In this document: positions 1-6,195 of the stretch, piece by piece
How the letters are laid out: every line of letters starts with the position of its first letter
Position numbering within the stretch: the first letter of the stretch is position 1
NCBI GenBank assembly: GCA_043101635.1
Contig: JBICIE010000264.1
Coordinates: 1 to 9,928 of the forward strand
DNA from: CAYMJK01 sp043101635
GTDB taxonomy: Bacteria > Planctomycetota > Phycisphaerae > Phycisphaerales > UBA1924
DNA length: 9,928 nt
Direction of reading: 5' to 3'
Notes under the pieces: generated by a model
Told to the model about the DNA's origin: nothing
Database searches by the model: none
The model's input: only the letters and a program-made list of their open reading frames with translations
Made by a program: the position numbers and the translations under genes

Positions 1-125
1 ACTTCCTGTGCTTCCAGAACGAGTTCGCGATGCAGACGCTGGTGGGCGACTGCGATCACAACAGCAGGCACGATTTCTTCGACTTCCTGTGCTTTCAGAA
101 CGCGTTCGCCGCCGGGTGCGACTGA
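1..125 (+). CDS. C-terminal fragment of an exported protein with Phycisphaerae-type dockerin-like tag
   Basis: Only the last 40 codons are present, in the frame starting at base 3, ending at a TGA (123-125). The fragment holds the end of one FLCFQNEF module and a complete second module, GDCDHNSRHDFFDFLCFQNAF, finishing AAGCD. The layout is the same as the two C-terminal modules of the FG-GAP protein at 3818-5479: an acidic DCD turn, then DFFDFLCFQ, an F about three residues later, and a terminal AAGC. I associate such tandem acidic modules with the 'GC-type dockerin' tag of planctomycete exported proteins, where they resemble EF-hand dockerin repeats; attachment or sorting as their role is an inference. 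What the rest of the protein does cannot be seen. It is convergent with the helicase gene, with 4 bases between the two stop codons. Confidence 0.85.
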   Translation, partial: FLCFQNEFAMQTLVGDCDHNSRHDFFDFLCFQNAFAAGCD

Positions 126-129
126 GCGG

Positions 130-1563
130 CTACTCATCCAGATCGAAGTAGCTGCGCACGAAGGCGGCGGGGTCTGGCGAGCGGGCCAGGTGGACGACAT
201 CGAGCAGGCGCGCCAGGTCGCGCTGGCGCTTGGCGGCGATCTCGTCGGGATCGATCTCGTCGTGGTCCAGAGCACGCGCCTGCCGGTAGCGGCCGGGCTG
301 TGACGTCGGTTCGATGACACCCAGCTTGTCGAGCGTGATGATGGCGTATTCGAGGCGCCGGTCACAGCGCCGCTTGCCGATGACATCGAGGATGAGTTCA
401 TCGACATCGAAATCGGCGTGGCCGCTGGCCTCGATGGCCGTGGCGGCCCGCACGAGCAGGTCGGCGGAGGGGTTCATCCACTCGATGAACTCGCGCTGGA
501 TGGCGAGGTCGTCCTGGGCGTACAGCAGCAGGCACTCGGACGGTTCGCCATCGCGCCCGGCCCGGCCGACCTCCTGGTAGTAAGCCTCGACGCTGCCGGG
601 CGCCTGGGCGTGGATGATGAAGCGGATGTCGGGTTTGTCGACGCCCATACCGAAAGCGTTGGTGGCGAGCAGGAGCAGATTGTCATCCGGCGCAGCGTCG
701 ATGAATCGGTCGTAGATGCGCTTCTTGGCTCGCCCGTCGAGCTGGCCGTGGTAGATCTCGATGGGTCGGTCAAGGCGGCGCCGGAGCTGATCGGCGAATC
801 GCTCCAGGTCCTTGATGAGGGCGAAGTAGATGATGCCCGTGCCGCGGCTGCGCGCGCAGAGGCGCTCGATGCGCTCGAGCTTGGCGGCGTCGTCCCAGAC
901 CTCCTGGACGCGCAGCGTGAGGTTGGGCCGGTCGATCGGCGCGGCGACAAGCGGCATGGACTGGCGGTCGGCGCCGAGCGTGGCGCGGATGTCATCGCGC
1001 ACTGCGGCGGTGGCGGTGGCGGTCAGGGCGATGGTCGGCGGGTTGCCGAGCTGGCGTCGGAACTGGCCGATCTGCTGGTAGGCGGGTCGCAGGTCGTGGC
1101 CCCATCTGGAGACGCAGTGGGCCTCGTCGACGGCCAGCAGCTTGACGCCGCCGGGGACCTGCGCGAGAGCTTCGGCAAAGCCGGGACGGCCCATGCGCTC
1201 GGGGGTGGCGTAGATGAGGTCATAGTCGCCACGGGCCAGGGCGCTCATGCGCTGCTCGCGTTTGGCCTTGGGCACGGTCGAGTTGATGTACTGGGCCCGG
1301 ATGCCGCGCTTGCGGAGTGCGCTGACCTGGTCTTCCATCAGGGCGATCAGCGGACTGAAGACGAGGGTGACGCCGGGCTGCGGCTGGGCGAGGGCGGGAA
1401 GCTGATAGCAGAGGCTCTTGCCGCTGCCGGTGGGCATGATGACGAGCACATCAGCGCCGGCCATGATGCGGTCGATGGCGCGCTGCTGGAGCGGGCGCAG
1501 GGCTTTGTGCCCGAATTGCGCGCGCAGGATCGAAGACAGGTCGATGGCGGTTTGCTCGGTCAG
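130..1563 (-). CDS. recQ: RecQ-family ATP-dependent DNA helicase, short form
   Basis: A 3'-5' superfamily 2 DNA helicase of the RecQ family, which acts on branched DNA in recombination and repair. Counting from the CTG proposed here (477 residues): motif 0 around ALRPLQQ (21-27), Walker A MPTGSGKS (43-50), DEAH box (146-149) followed by CVSRWGHDLRP, LTATAT (180-185), YHGQL (271-275), ATNAFGMGVDKPDIRFIIH (300-318) and the arginine-finger motif QEVGRAGRDG (330-339). After the helicase core there is a helical, winged-helix-like stretch (about 365-420), and the protein stops at FVRSYFDLDE. This looks like the YFGE point of normal RecQ, just before the zinc-binding cysteines, so the zinc site and HRDC domain are absent. 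Start: no ATG, GTG or TTG lies near the expected N-terminus. CTG at 1563 overlaps the apaG stop as CTGA and has GGAG 8 bases upstream. The only upstream alternative, ATG at 1683, would add 40 arginine- and proline-rich residues inside apaG. Family very sure, start uncertain. Confidence 0.93.
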   Translation of the reverse strand: MTEQTAIDLSSILRAQFGHKALRPLQQRAIDRIMAGADVLVIMPTGSGKSLCYQLPALAQPQPGVTLVFSPLIALMEDQVSALRKRGIRAQYINSTVPKAKREQRMSALARGDYDLIYATPERMGRPGFAEALAQVPGGVKLLAVDEAHCVSRWGHDLRPAYQQIGQFRRQLGNPPTIALTATATAAVRDDIRATLGADRQSMPLVAAPIDRPNLTLRVQEVWDDAAKLERIERLCARSRGTGIIYFALIKDLERFADQLRRRLDRPIEIYHGQLDGRAKKRIYDRFIDAAPDDNLLLLATNAFGMGVDKPDIRFIIHAQAPGSVEAYYQEVGRAGRDGEPSECLLLYAQDDLAIQREFIEWMNPSADLLVRAATAIEASGHADFDVDELILDVIGKRRCDRRLEYAIITLDKLGVIEPTSQPGRYRQARALDHDEIDPDEIAAKRQRDLARLLDVVHLARSPDPAAFVRSYFDLDE

Positions 1564-1997
1564 GACGCCGGCTCCGCGGCGAGGTAGAAGCGGGCGATGT
1601 CGGCGGTGAAGACCTCGCCGGTCGCTTTGCGGAAGCGGTAGGACCCTTCCATGGTGCCCCAACTGGTGCGCAGCGGCGCCCAACTGGAGTACTCGAAGCT
1701 CTCACCGGGGCCGAGTTCGGGCAGGCGGCCGACGACGCCCTCGCCGGTGACTTCCTCATCGCGTCCGAGCGCATCAACGATGAGCCAGCGGCGGGTGAGC
1801 AACTGGACGCGGGCGCCGTCCGCCGGAGCCTCGTTGGTGATGCGGATGTGGTAGCTGAAGATGTAGCGCGGCTCAGCGGGATCGGAGTGGGCCGGCTCGA
1901 AGGCGGGCTCGACGACGATGCGGATGGCGCCGCCCTCATAGGCGGTGACGGCTTCGGAGCCGAGGCGGGTCGGGGTCGGTGGCGTTGCGCTGGTCAC
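1560..1997 (-). CDS. apaG: ApaG protein (DUF525)
   Basis: A 145-residue ApaG protein: a small cytoplasmic beta-sandwich of fibronectin-III type named after the E. coli apaH operon. Its biochemical role is unsettled; it has been linked to cobalt resistance and magnesium efflux phenotypes. The diagnostic core is clear: RYIFSYHIRITNE (about 44-56), VQLLTRRWLIVDALGR (63-78), VTGEGVVGRLPELGPGESF (82-100), Y-SSW, then WGTMEGSYRFR (112-122). About 17 residues precede the usual ApaG start region, giving 145 against roughly 125 for the E. coli protein. The start codon is GTG (1997), with no Shine-Dalgarno but TACAAT five bases upstream, which suggests a leaderless transcript. The TGA stop overlaps the proposed CTG start of the RecQ gene, so the two are probably translated in coupled fashion from one message. 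Confidence 0.95.
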   Translation of the reverse strand: MTSATPPTPTRLGSEAVTAYEGGAIRIVVEPAFEPAHSDPAEPRYIFSYHIRITNEAPADGARVQLLTRRWLIVDALGRDEEVTGEGVVGRLPELGPGESFEYSSWAPLRTSWGTMEGSYRFRKATGEVFTADIARFYLAAEPAS

Positions 1998-2002
1998 GGG
2001 GG

Positions 2003-2008
2003 ATTGTA
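2003..2008 (-). promoter_or_regulatory. Candidate leaderless promoter (-10 TACAAT) of apaG-recQ
   Basis: On the minus strand TACAAT is followed by CCCCC and the GTG start codon of apaG, so transcription would begin at or within a base of the start codon. No -35-like hexamer is seen at 16-18 bases and there is no Shine-Dalgarno. The same arrangement occurs at the DUF6941 gene. Confidence 0.5.
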
Positions 2009-2050
2009 GAGCGGGGACCGGCGAGCGGGGGCCGCAGATCGGGGGAAAGG

Positions 2051-2067
2051 GGCGGCAAATCGCCGCC
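2051..2067. other. GC-rich inverted repeat upstream of apaG
   Basis: GGCGGC (2051-2056) and GCCGCC (2062-2067) form a perfect 6-bp stem around a five-base loop, about 45 bases upstream of the apaG -10 hexamer. It could be an operator, part of a transcript end, or chance in GC-rich DNA. Confidence 0.25.
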
Positions 2068-2090
2068 GCAGGGCTCAGAAGTGTGGCCGG

Positions 2091-2117
2091 AGCGCTGGCG
2101 GGCGTGCCCGCTGCGCT
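2091..2117 (-). terminator. Hairpin at the 3' end of the DUF6941 gene, possible terminator
   Basis: A strong hairpin overlaps the DUF6941 stop codon: inner stem GCGGGC/GCCCGC (2098-2103 and 2106-2111) with a 2-base loop, outer stem AGCGC/GCGCT (2091-2095 and 2113-2117) across a small TG/T internal loop. It lies between the DUF6941 gene and the separate apaG promoter, where a terminator would be expected. No T-tract follows, so it may act only as a 3'-end stabiliser or pause site. Confidence 0.35.
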
Positions 2118-2523
2118 ACTGCTCGGACTGGTCGACGAGCAGGATCTTGCGCTCGCGCAGCAGTGCGCCTTCGTGCCAGACCTGGACGCGATACTCGCCG
2201 GGCTCGGGGAAGGTGATCCCCGGCAGGAGCAGCGCGACGGCGGCGGTCCGCAGCGGGCCGCCCTCGACCGGGCCGGTGGTGCGGGCGGTGCAGACGGGCG
2301 CGCGGGCGTCGTCGGCGTCCACTACGCGGAACTCGAGGGTGAGCGTGCCGCGCCCGCCGGTGAACTCGGCGAAGATCGCAAAGAGCGGCAGGCTGCAGGG
2401 GAAGCCGGTGGCGCGGATGTGCGCCAGCGTCTCGATAATGGAGTAGTCGCCGGTCTGGGCGTTCTGGATCACCTTCTGGCAGGGGATCAGCGAGAGGATG
2501 ATCGGCGGCGGCGTGTGGGTCAT
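2116..2523 (-). CDS. DUF6941-like family protein
   Basis: A 135-residue soluble protein of unknown function, resembling the DUF6941 family common in planctomycetes. Signs are the N-terminal IILSLIPCQKVI (about 8-19) followed by QTGDYSIIETLAHIR, a central FAIFAEFTGG beta stretch, a VVDADD turn, and the C-terminal LLLPGITFPEPGEYRVQVW with ERKILLV, which suggests a beta-sandwich. No signal peptide, membrane segment or catalytic motif is visible. The ATG at 2523 is preferred: the family match starts just after it and TACTAT lies five bases upstream. The in-frame ATG at 2553 would add ten basic residues of non-family type and place the promoter hexamer inside the gene. Family assignment is from memory of the conserved pattern. 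Confidence 0.85.
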   Translation of the reverse strand: MTHTPPPIILSLIPCQKVIQNAQTGDYSIIETLAHIRATGFPCSLPLFAIFAEFTGGRGTLTLEFRVVDADDARAPVCTARTTGPVEGGPLRTAAVALLLPGITFPEPGEYRVQVWHEGALLRERKILLVDQSEQ

Positions 2524-2528
2524 GGACG

Positions 2529-2534
2529 ATAGTA
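2529..2534 (-). promoter_or_regulatory. Candidate leaderless promoter (-10 TACTAT) of the DUF6941 gene
   Basis: On the minus strand TACTAT is followed by CGTCC and the ATG at 2523, the same 5-base spacing as at apaG. There is no Shine-Dalgarno. A perfect 12-bp palindrome, GCGTGCGCACGC (2544-2555), sits where the -35 and spacer would be and could be an operator. Confidence 0.5.
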
Positions 2535-2574
2535 CGGGACGGCGCGTGCGCACGCCACGGGGGTCGGGTCGGGT

Positions 2575-2934
2575 CTACGACGCGAGCGCGGCGCCGAGGA
2601 AGTCTGCAAGGACGGTGGCGTGATTGGGGCCCTCGCTGCGAGCGGCGTAGAGGAGCGTGATCACGGGGCGCAATCGCAGGTCATTGATGGCCTCGGAGAG
2701 GTCGGCGGCTTCCAGTTCCGCGCGGTAGCGGCGGGCGAACTCGTCGAAGCGGGAGCGGTCGGCGTGGAACCAGGTGCGCAGGTCGCTGGTGGGGGCGAGG
2801 TCCGTCAGCCAGGCGTCGTGGGCGGCCTTGTCGCGGGAGACGCCGCGGGGCCAGAGGCGGTCGACGAGGATGCGGGCGCCATCGGCCTTGGCGGGCGGGT
2901 CGTAGAAGCGCTTGGTTCGGATGGTCGGGGGCAT
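2575..2934 (-). CDS. DUF488 family protein
   Basis: A 119-residue DUF488 protein of usual length for this family of small cytoplasmic proteins without an agreed function. The hallmarks are in order: KRFYDPPA (about 8-15), DGARILVDRLWPRGVSRDKA (17-36), AWLTDLAPTSDLRTWFHAD (40-58), FDEFARRYRAEL (62-73), and VITLLYAAR...NHATVLADFL near the C-terminus. The ATG at 2934 gives the family N-terminus. An AAGGGA sequence (2946-2951) lies 11 bases upstream, a rather long Shine-Dalgarno spacing. An in-frame ATG at 3105 would extend it by 57 residues overlapping the prepilin gene and is rejected. It lies 79 bases behind the prepilin gene; no functional link is evident. Confidence 0.93.
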   Translation of the reverse strand: MPPTIRTKRFYDPPAKADGARILVDRLWPRGVSRDKAAHDAWLTDLAPTSDLRTWFHADRSRFDEFARRYRAELEAADLSEAINDLRLRPVITLLYAARSEGPNHATVLADFLGAALAS

Positions 2935-3013
2935 GCCTGGCGTGTTCCCTTCTGCAACTGGATCGCACTGACGCCCGGATTGGACGATCGTACAGCCGCC
3001 AGCCGGCCGGCCA

Positions 3014-3799
3014 TCATGCCGGCCCGGGCCTGGCGTAGCAGCAGTCGTCCCAGTTGCGCACATCCAGGAAGAAGCGGTCCTGCTCGTGTTCGGCGTGGGT
3101 GTCAAGGTAGAGCGCGGTGGCGCCGCCGCGGTGCATCGCCGGGCCGATGCGGAAGTCGCCGGAACCCGGCGTCAGGTGCTTTGGCAGCCACGCGTCGTAG
3201 CACTGGCCGATCGAGATGTCGGTCCGGCCGAGGGTAGTCCACACGCTGTACATCGCGGCGTCGGCATCCTGATTCAGATCCGTGAGATAGAGCGTCTGCA
3301 CAGGGAATGGCATGAGATCGGCGAGCATGGGCCCGCGCCGGTATCGGGGATCTGTCGCCCCGCGCTCATCGGGCTCGCCGGGGGCAACGAATGCGAATCC
3401 GTTGGCGACGTAGTGCACATTGTGAGGACCGGGCAGGCGCCCCGGGCAACGGTAATACGGAGCGACCGCGAACATGTCGTCCAGATCGAGGCCCGGGGCG
3501 CAACGATCATCGAGATACGGGCGCAGGGCAACGTTCCACGGGATGCGGTCGCGCAGCGTGTCGGGGGTTTCGCCCATGGTGCCCTCGCGCGGAATGTAGC
3601 CATGGGCATCGTCCTGGTACATCGTCAGGGCGACGCCGATCTGGTGGACGTTGGCGATGCACCGGGCGCTGCGGGCTGCGGCCCGCGCGCCGGCCAGAGC
3701 GGGAAGCAGAATCGCCAGGAGCGCGGCAATGATGGCGATCACGACCAGCAGCTCGATGACCGTGAACCCCGGCGTGCGATGTGTGCGGGCGCAGCGCAT
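3014..3799 (-). CDS. Prepilin-like protein with type IV N-terminal methylation motif, H-x9-D variant
   Basis: A 261-residue type II secretion/type IV pilin-like protein. It has a short basic leader (1-11, ending PG), a prepilin peptidase site G11/F12 with glutamate at +5 (FTVIE), and a hydrophobic helix LLVVIAIIAALLAILLPAL (about 17-35). Next comes the ARAAARSARCIANVHQIGVALTMYQDD region typical of planctomycete prepilin-like proteins, then a globular domain with YYRCPG and YVANG motifs. Near the C-terminus MHRGGATALYLDTHAE matches the 'H-x9-DG' processing-associated motif, but the DG is DT (H223, D233). The protein would sit in the inner membrane or a pseudopilus after processing by PilD. It starts 18 bases after the FG-GAP gene and probably shares its transcript. 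The ribosome-binding site is weak (GAGAGTG about 10 bases upstream). Confidence 0.9.
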   Translation of the reverse strand: MRCARTHRTPGFTVIELLVVIAIIAALLAILLPALAGARAAARSARCIANVHQIGVALTMYQDDAHGYIPREGTMGETPDTLRDRIPWNVALRPYLDDRCAPGLDLDDMFAVAPYYRCPGRLPGPHNVHYVANGFAFVAPGEPDERGATDPRYRRGPMLADLMPFPVQTLYLTDLNQDADAAMYSVWTTLGRTDISIGQCYDAWLPKHLTPGSGDFRIGPAMHRGGATALYLDTHAEHEQDRFFLDVRNWDDCCYARPGPA

Positions 3800-3817
3800 G
3801 GGCGCTTCACTCTCGGG

Positions 3818-5479
3818 CTATGGGCAGCCGGCGGCGAAGAGGTCCTGAAAGCAGAGGAAATCGAAGAAGTCAAGGCTGTCCGATCCGTCGCAGTCCGCCT
3901 CCAAACTGCTTGAGAAGAGGTTCTGGAAACAGAGAAAGTCGAAGAAGTCGAGCGAGCCGCTGCCGTCGCAGTCGGCGTAGCAGCTTCCCGTATAGATTGT
4001 CAACGGGCCGGCGGCGTGCGAGACGGCGCCGACCGATGTGTTGAGCGTCACGCGGATCCACGCGTCCGCGCTCTCGCGCACGGTTGCGAGGCGGAGTTGA
4101 TACCGTCCGCTGTTGGGGGCGCCGACCGCAAAGCGCAGCCACGGGCCACCAGGGCCGTTGATGGACAGCGCAAGATCGACCGTTGCGCTGGCGCCGGAGG
4201 GGGTCGCGCCGAGCCAGTCGATGAAGACGGCCGCGCCGTTGATGAGCGTCTGGTCCGGGCGCGGGTGGGTCACGAGCACATCGGGCGTGATGGCCAGCGA
4301 CGTCTCGGCGAAGAGGCTCAGGGCGTTGCGCTCCGAGGGCCAGGCGCCCTCGTCGGCGACGATGGCGATGTCCGGGCGGCCGTTGTGGTCGGTGTCCCCC
4401 ACTGCCAGGGCTGATCTGCCGCCGGGCGCCGGCAGCCTCGTCTCGAACGCCTCGGTCCAGGCGCCGGCGCCATCGTTGGTCCAGATGGTCAGCACCGCAT
4501 CACCGAAGGCAACCACATCGAGATCGCCATCACGGTCCATGTCGGCGAGGCGGGTGGAGTCGTAGACGCCGCTGGCGGGGAGGCCAGCGCTGGAGCGCTG
4601 CCACAGGCCGGTGTCGCTCCAGGTGTAGACCTCGACGCCGCCGGCGCTGTTGGTGAAGGAGATGTCTGCCGCGCCATCCCCGTTGACATCGCCCCCATCC
4701 GGCCCGATGCGCCCGACGATGCCCGCCGGCGGCAGCCCGGCATCGGCCAGCGTGAAGCCGCCGGCGCCATCGTTGAGCCAGACCGTTCCGTTCTGGTGCG
4801 CGGCGATCAGATCGGGGTAGCCGTCGTTGTTCACGTCCGCCGCGCTGAGATCGACCGAGGAGTTGCCGCCGATGAAGCCGAAGGTGCGCATCCACGTTCC
4901 ATCGCCGTTGTTGCGATACGCGTGCAGTCCGTCGCAGCAGCCGAAGCTGACCGAGGCGACATCGAGCAGGCCGTCGGCATCCAAGTCGGCGAGGACCGTG
5001 CCGAACATGCCCCAGGCCTGGCCCTCCATGGCGAGGCCATCGTCCCATGGCGTCCAGCGCCGCCCGGTCCCATCGCCGAGGGCGACCTCCAGCAGTTGAT
5101 CCCCGAGATCGGTCCCCGAGTAGTTGTGGTGCACGCCATAGGCGACATCGGGCAGGCCGTCGTCGTTGACATCCCCCACTGCCACCCCGCCGTAGCCGAA
5201 GTCGCCGGTCTGTGCCAGCGTCCAGCCGCCAGCGCCATCGCCCAGCCAGACGGTGACGCCGTGCATGGATGTGCCGATGAATGGCGAGCCGTGGTCGCCG
5301 ACGGTCACCAGATCGGGGTGGCCATCGAGATTCAGGTCGGCGAGGGCGAGGGTGGTGCGTCCGCCATCCCAGGCGGGGCTGGCGAGGGCGCCGGTGCGGT
5401 CGGCGTAGTCGAGCGGCTGGGCGCCGGCGGCGGCCGCGGCGAGGGCGCCGATCGCCGGGAGGAGGCGGGAAGCTGCCAT
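3818..5479 (-). CDS. Secreted seven-repeat FG-GAP/VCBS beta-propeller protein with two C-terminal dockerin-like tags
   Basis: A 553-residue exported protein. The Sec signal peptide is residues 1-20 (MAASRLLP, hydrophobic alanine-rich core, probable cleavage AGA/QP). Seven DxDxDGxxD-type calcium-binding loops follow: DLNLDGHPD, DVNDDGLPD, DLDADGLLD, DVNNDGYPD, DVNGDGAAD, DMDRDGDLD and DTDHNGRPD. This predicts a complete seven-bladed integrin-like propeller. A beta-rich linker domain (about 395-498) leads to two tandem modules, ADCDGSGSLDFFDFLCFQNLF (502-522, bases 3914-3976) and a near copy at 528-548 (3836-3898), ending AAGCP. It probably acts outside the cell in adhesion or ligand binding. 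The ATG at 5479 is chosen because the signal peptide begins there; an ORF extension to 5551 has no signal-like character. It is followed 18 bases later by the prepilin-like gene. Confidence 0.93.
   Translation of the reverse strand: MAASRLLPAIGALAAAAAGAQPLDYADRTGALASPAWDGGRTTLALADLNLDGHPDLVTVGDHGSPFIGTSMHGVTVWLGDGAGGWTLAQTGDFGYGGVAVGDVNDDGLPDVAYGVHHNYSGTDLGDQLLEVALGDGTGRRWTPWDDGLAMEGQAWGMFGTVLADLDADGLLDVASVSFGCCDGLHAYRNNGDGTWMRTFGFIGGNSSVDLSAADVNNDGYPDLIAAHQNGTVWLNDGAGGFTLADAGLPPAGIVGRIGPDGGDVNGDGAADISFTNSAGGVEVYTWSDTGLWQRSSAGLPASGVYDSTRLADMDRDGDLDVVAFGDAVLTIWTNDGAGAWTEAFETRLPAPGGRSALAVGDTDHNGRPDIAIVADEGAWPSERNALSLFAETSLAITPDVLVTHPRPDQTLINGAAVFIDWLGATPSGASATVDLALSINGPGGPWLRFAVGAPNSGRYQLRLATVRESADAWIRVTLNTSVGAVSHAAGPLTIYTGSCYADCDGSGSLDFFDFLCFQNLFSSSLEADCDGSDSLDFFDFLCFQDLFAAGCP
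3836..3976 (-). repeat. Two tandem copies of the DFFDFLCFQ C-terminal module
   Basis: The module of 21 residues is encoded at 3914-3976 and again at 3836-3898, separated by SSSLE codons. The protein copies differ at two positions (G/D and N/D). The same module occurs at the left edge of the window (bases 60-122, + strand), in a different gene on the opposite strand. Confidence 0.85.
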
Positions 5480-5485
5480 GGCTTC

Positions 5486-5491
5486 AGTATC
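5486..5491 (-). promoter_or_regulatory. Weak candidate -10 (GATACT) of the FG-GAP gene
   Basis: GATACT lies six bases before the ATG at 5479 and no Shine-Dalgarno is present, so a leaderless start is possible. An inverted repeat GCCGA-AA-TCGGC (5492-5503) directly abuts it and could be an operator. Hexamer match is only partial. Confidence 0.3.
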
Positions 5492-5529
5492 GCCGAAATC
5501 GGCCGGGGATGGAAGGGGGATCGCCAGCC

Positions 5530-5808
5530 TCAGCGAGGCAGTTTGCCGCACTCGGGGCAGCGGGCGGTCGGCAGGCCCCGCAGGTCGTAGCCACAGTGCG
5601 GGCAGCGCCGGCCGGTTCCGCGCGGGCGGCGGAACTCGAGCCAGTCAGAGCCTGCCAGGGCCGAGGCGACGACAGCCAGCGTGGCGCCGGCGATGGCCGG
5701 TGCGCTGCAGCAGAGCGGCTCGCTCCAGAGCAGGGCGCCGAGCAGGAGCACGACGGCCGCGGCGACCAGCAGCCAGCTCAGCAGTTCCTTCAACGGCGGA
5801 CTTCTCAC
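5530..5808 (-). CDS. Small two-helix membrane protein with C-terminal zinc ribbon (third of tandem trio)
   Basis: A 92-residue protein of unknown function. Residues 9-28 and 34-53 form two hydrophobic helices joined by a tight WSEPLCCS turn. A basic linker (RRPRGTGRR) leads to a zinc ribbon, C69-P-H-C72-GYDLRGLPTAR-C84-P-E-C87, ending GKLPR. The basic linker places the ribbon in the cytoplasm. The GTG start at 5808 overlaps the preceding gene's TGA as GTGA, so translation is probably coupled. The frame is open to an ATG at 5841, but that would lie inside the previous gene's zinc ribbon. The tail is very like that of the next gene upstream (both end RCPECGKLP), consistent with duplication or a shared module. 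Found within a trio of such genes. Confidence 0.8.
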   Translation of the reverse strand: MRSPPLKELLSWLLVAAAVVLLLGALLWSEPLCCSAPAIAGATLAVVASALAGSDWLEFRRPRGTGRRCPHCGYDLRGLPTARCPECGKLPR

Positions 5809-6179
5809 TGGGGTGGAGGGAGCTTCCCGCATTCCGGGCATCGATAGGGGTAGACGCCGGTCAGGTCATAGCCGCAGTGCCGACACTTGAGCGGGTTGCG
5901 ACGCCGGCGCGGCCACGGCTGGCCGCGGCGAAGCGGCCACCGGCTGTCACGGGGGAACGCCCAGATCAAGCCGACGGCCCCGGCAACGAGGCCGGCGTAG
6001 AGGAGCGACTGCTCGTAGATGTTGAGGCTGCGGTAGTTCTGGAATGTGCTCCGGCGGTCGGTCGACACGCCGTTCCTGTCGTGCCTCCGCTCACACTCAC
6101 CGATTGCGCTCACGAAGAGAATCAACCCAAGCACGATGAGAACGTGCCCCGCTGCCTGCCTCATGCTGATCGCCCCCAT
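5805..6179 (-). CDS. Small two-helix membrane protein with C-terminal zinc ribbon (second of tandem trio)
   Basis: A 124-residue protein of unknown function. Hydrophobic helices are at about 12-26 and 58-75, separated by a polar, charged extracytoplasmic loop. A strongly basic stretch (RRGQPWPRRRRNPLK) precedes the zinc ribbon C99-R-H-C102-GYDLTGVYPYR-C114-P-E-C117, ending GKLPPPQ. The cysteine spacing (2-11-2) is identical in all three proteins of the trio. It begins 16 bases after the preceding gene's stop. The ATG at 6164 (MRQAAGHVLIV) is an equally plausible start, with a G-rich run upstream, and would shorten it by five residues. Its stop overlaps the next gene's GTG. Confidence 0.8.
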   Translation of the reverse strand: MGAISMRQAAGHVLIVLGLILFVSAIGECERRHDRNGVSTDRRSTFQNYRSLNIYEQSLLYAGLVAGAVGLIWAFPRDSRWPLRRGQPWPRRRRNPLKCRHCGYDLTGVYPYRCPECGKLPPPQ

Positions 6180-6195
6180 CGGCTGGCTGCATCGT

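Noticed and set aside
126..129. Terminator between the convergent left-edge gene and recQ
   Set aside because: Only four bases separate the stop codons and no hairpin with a T-tract is visible nearby on either strand.
418..1587. 389-codon open frame on the + strand opposite recQ
   Set aside because: It is a GC-driven antisense shadow; the minus strand encodes all RecQ helicase motifs and the + strand product resembles nothing known.
2935..3105. 57-residue N-terminal extension of the DUF488 protein
   Set aside because: It overlaps the prepilin gene, lacks similarity to the family N-terminus and shows no ribosome-binding site.
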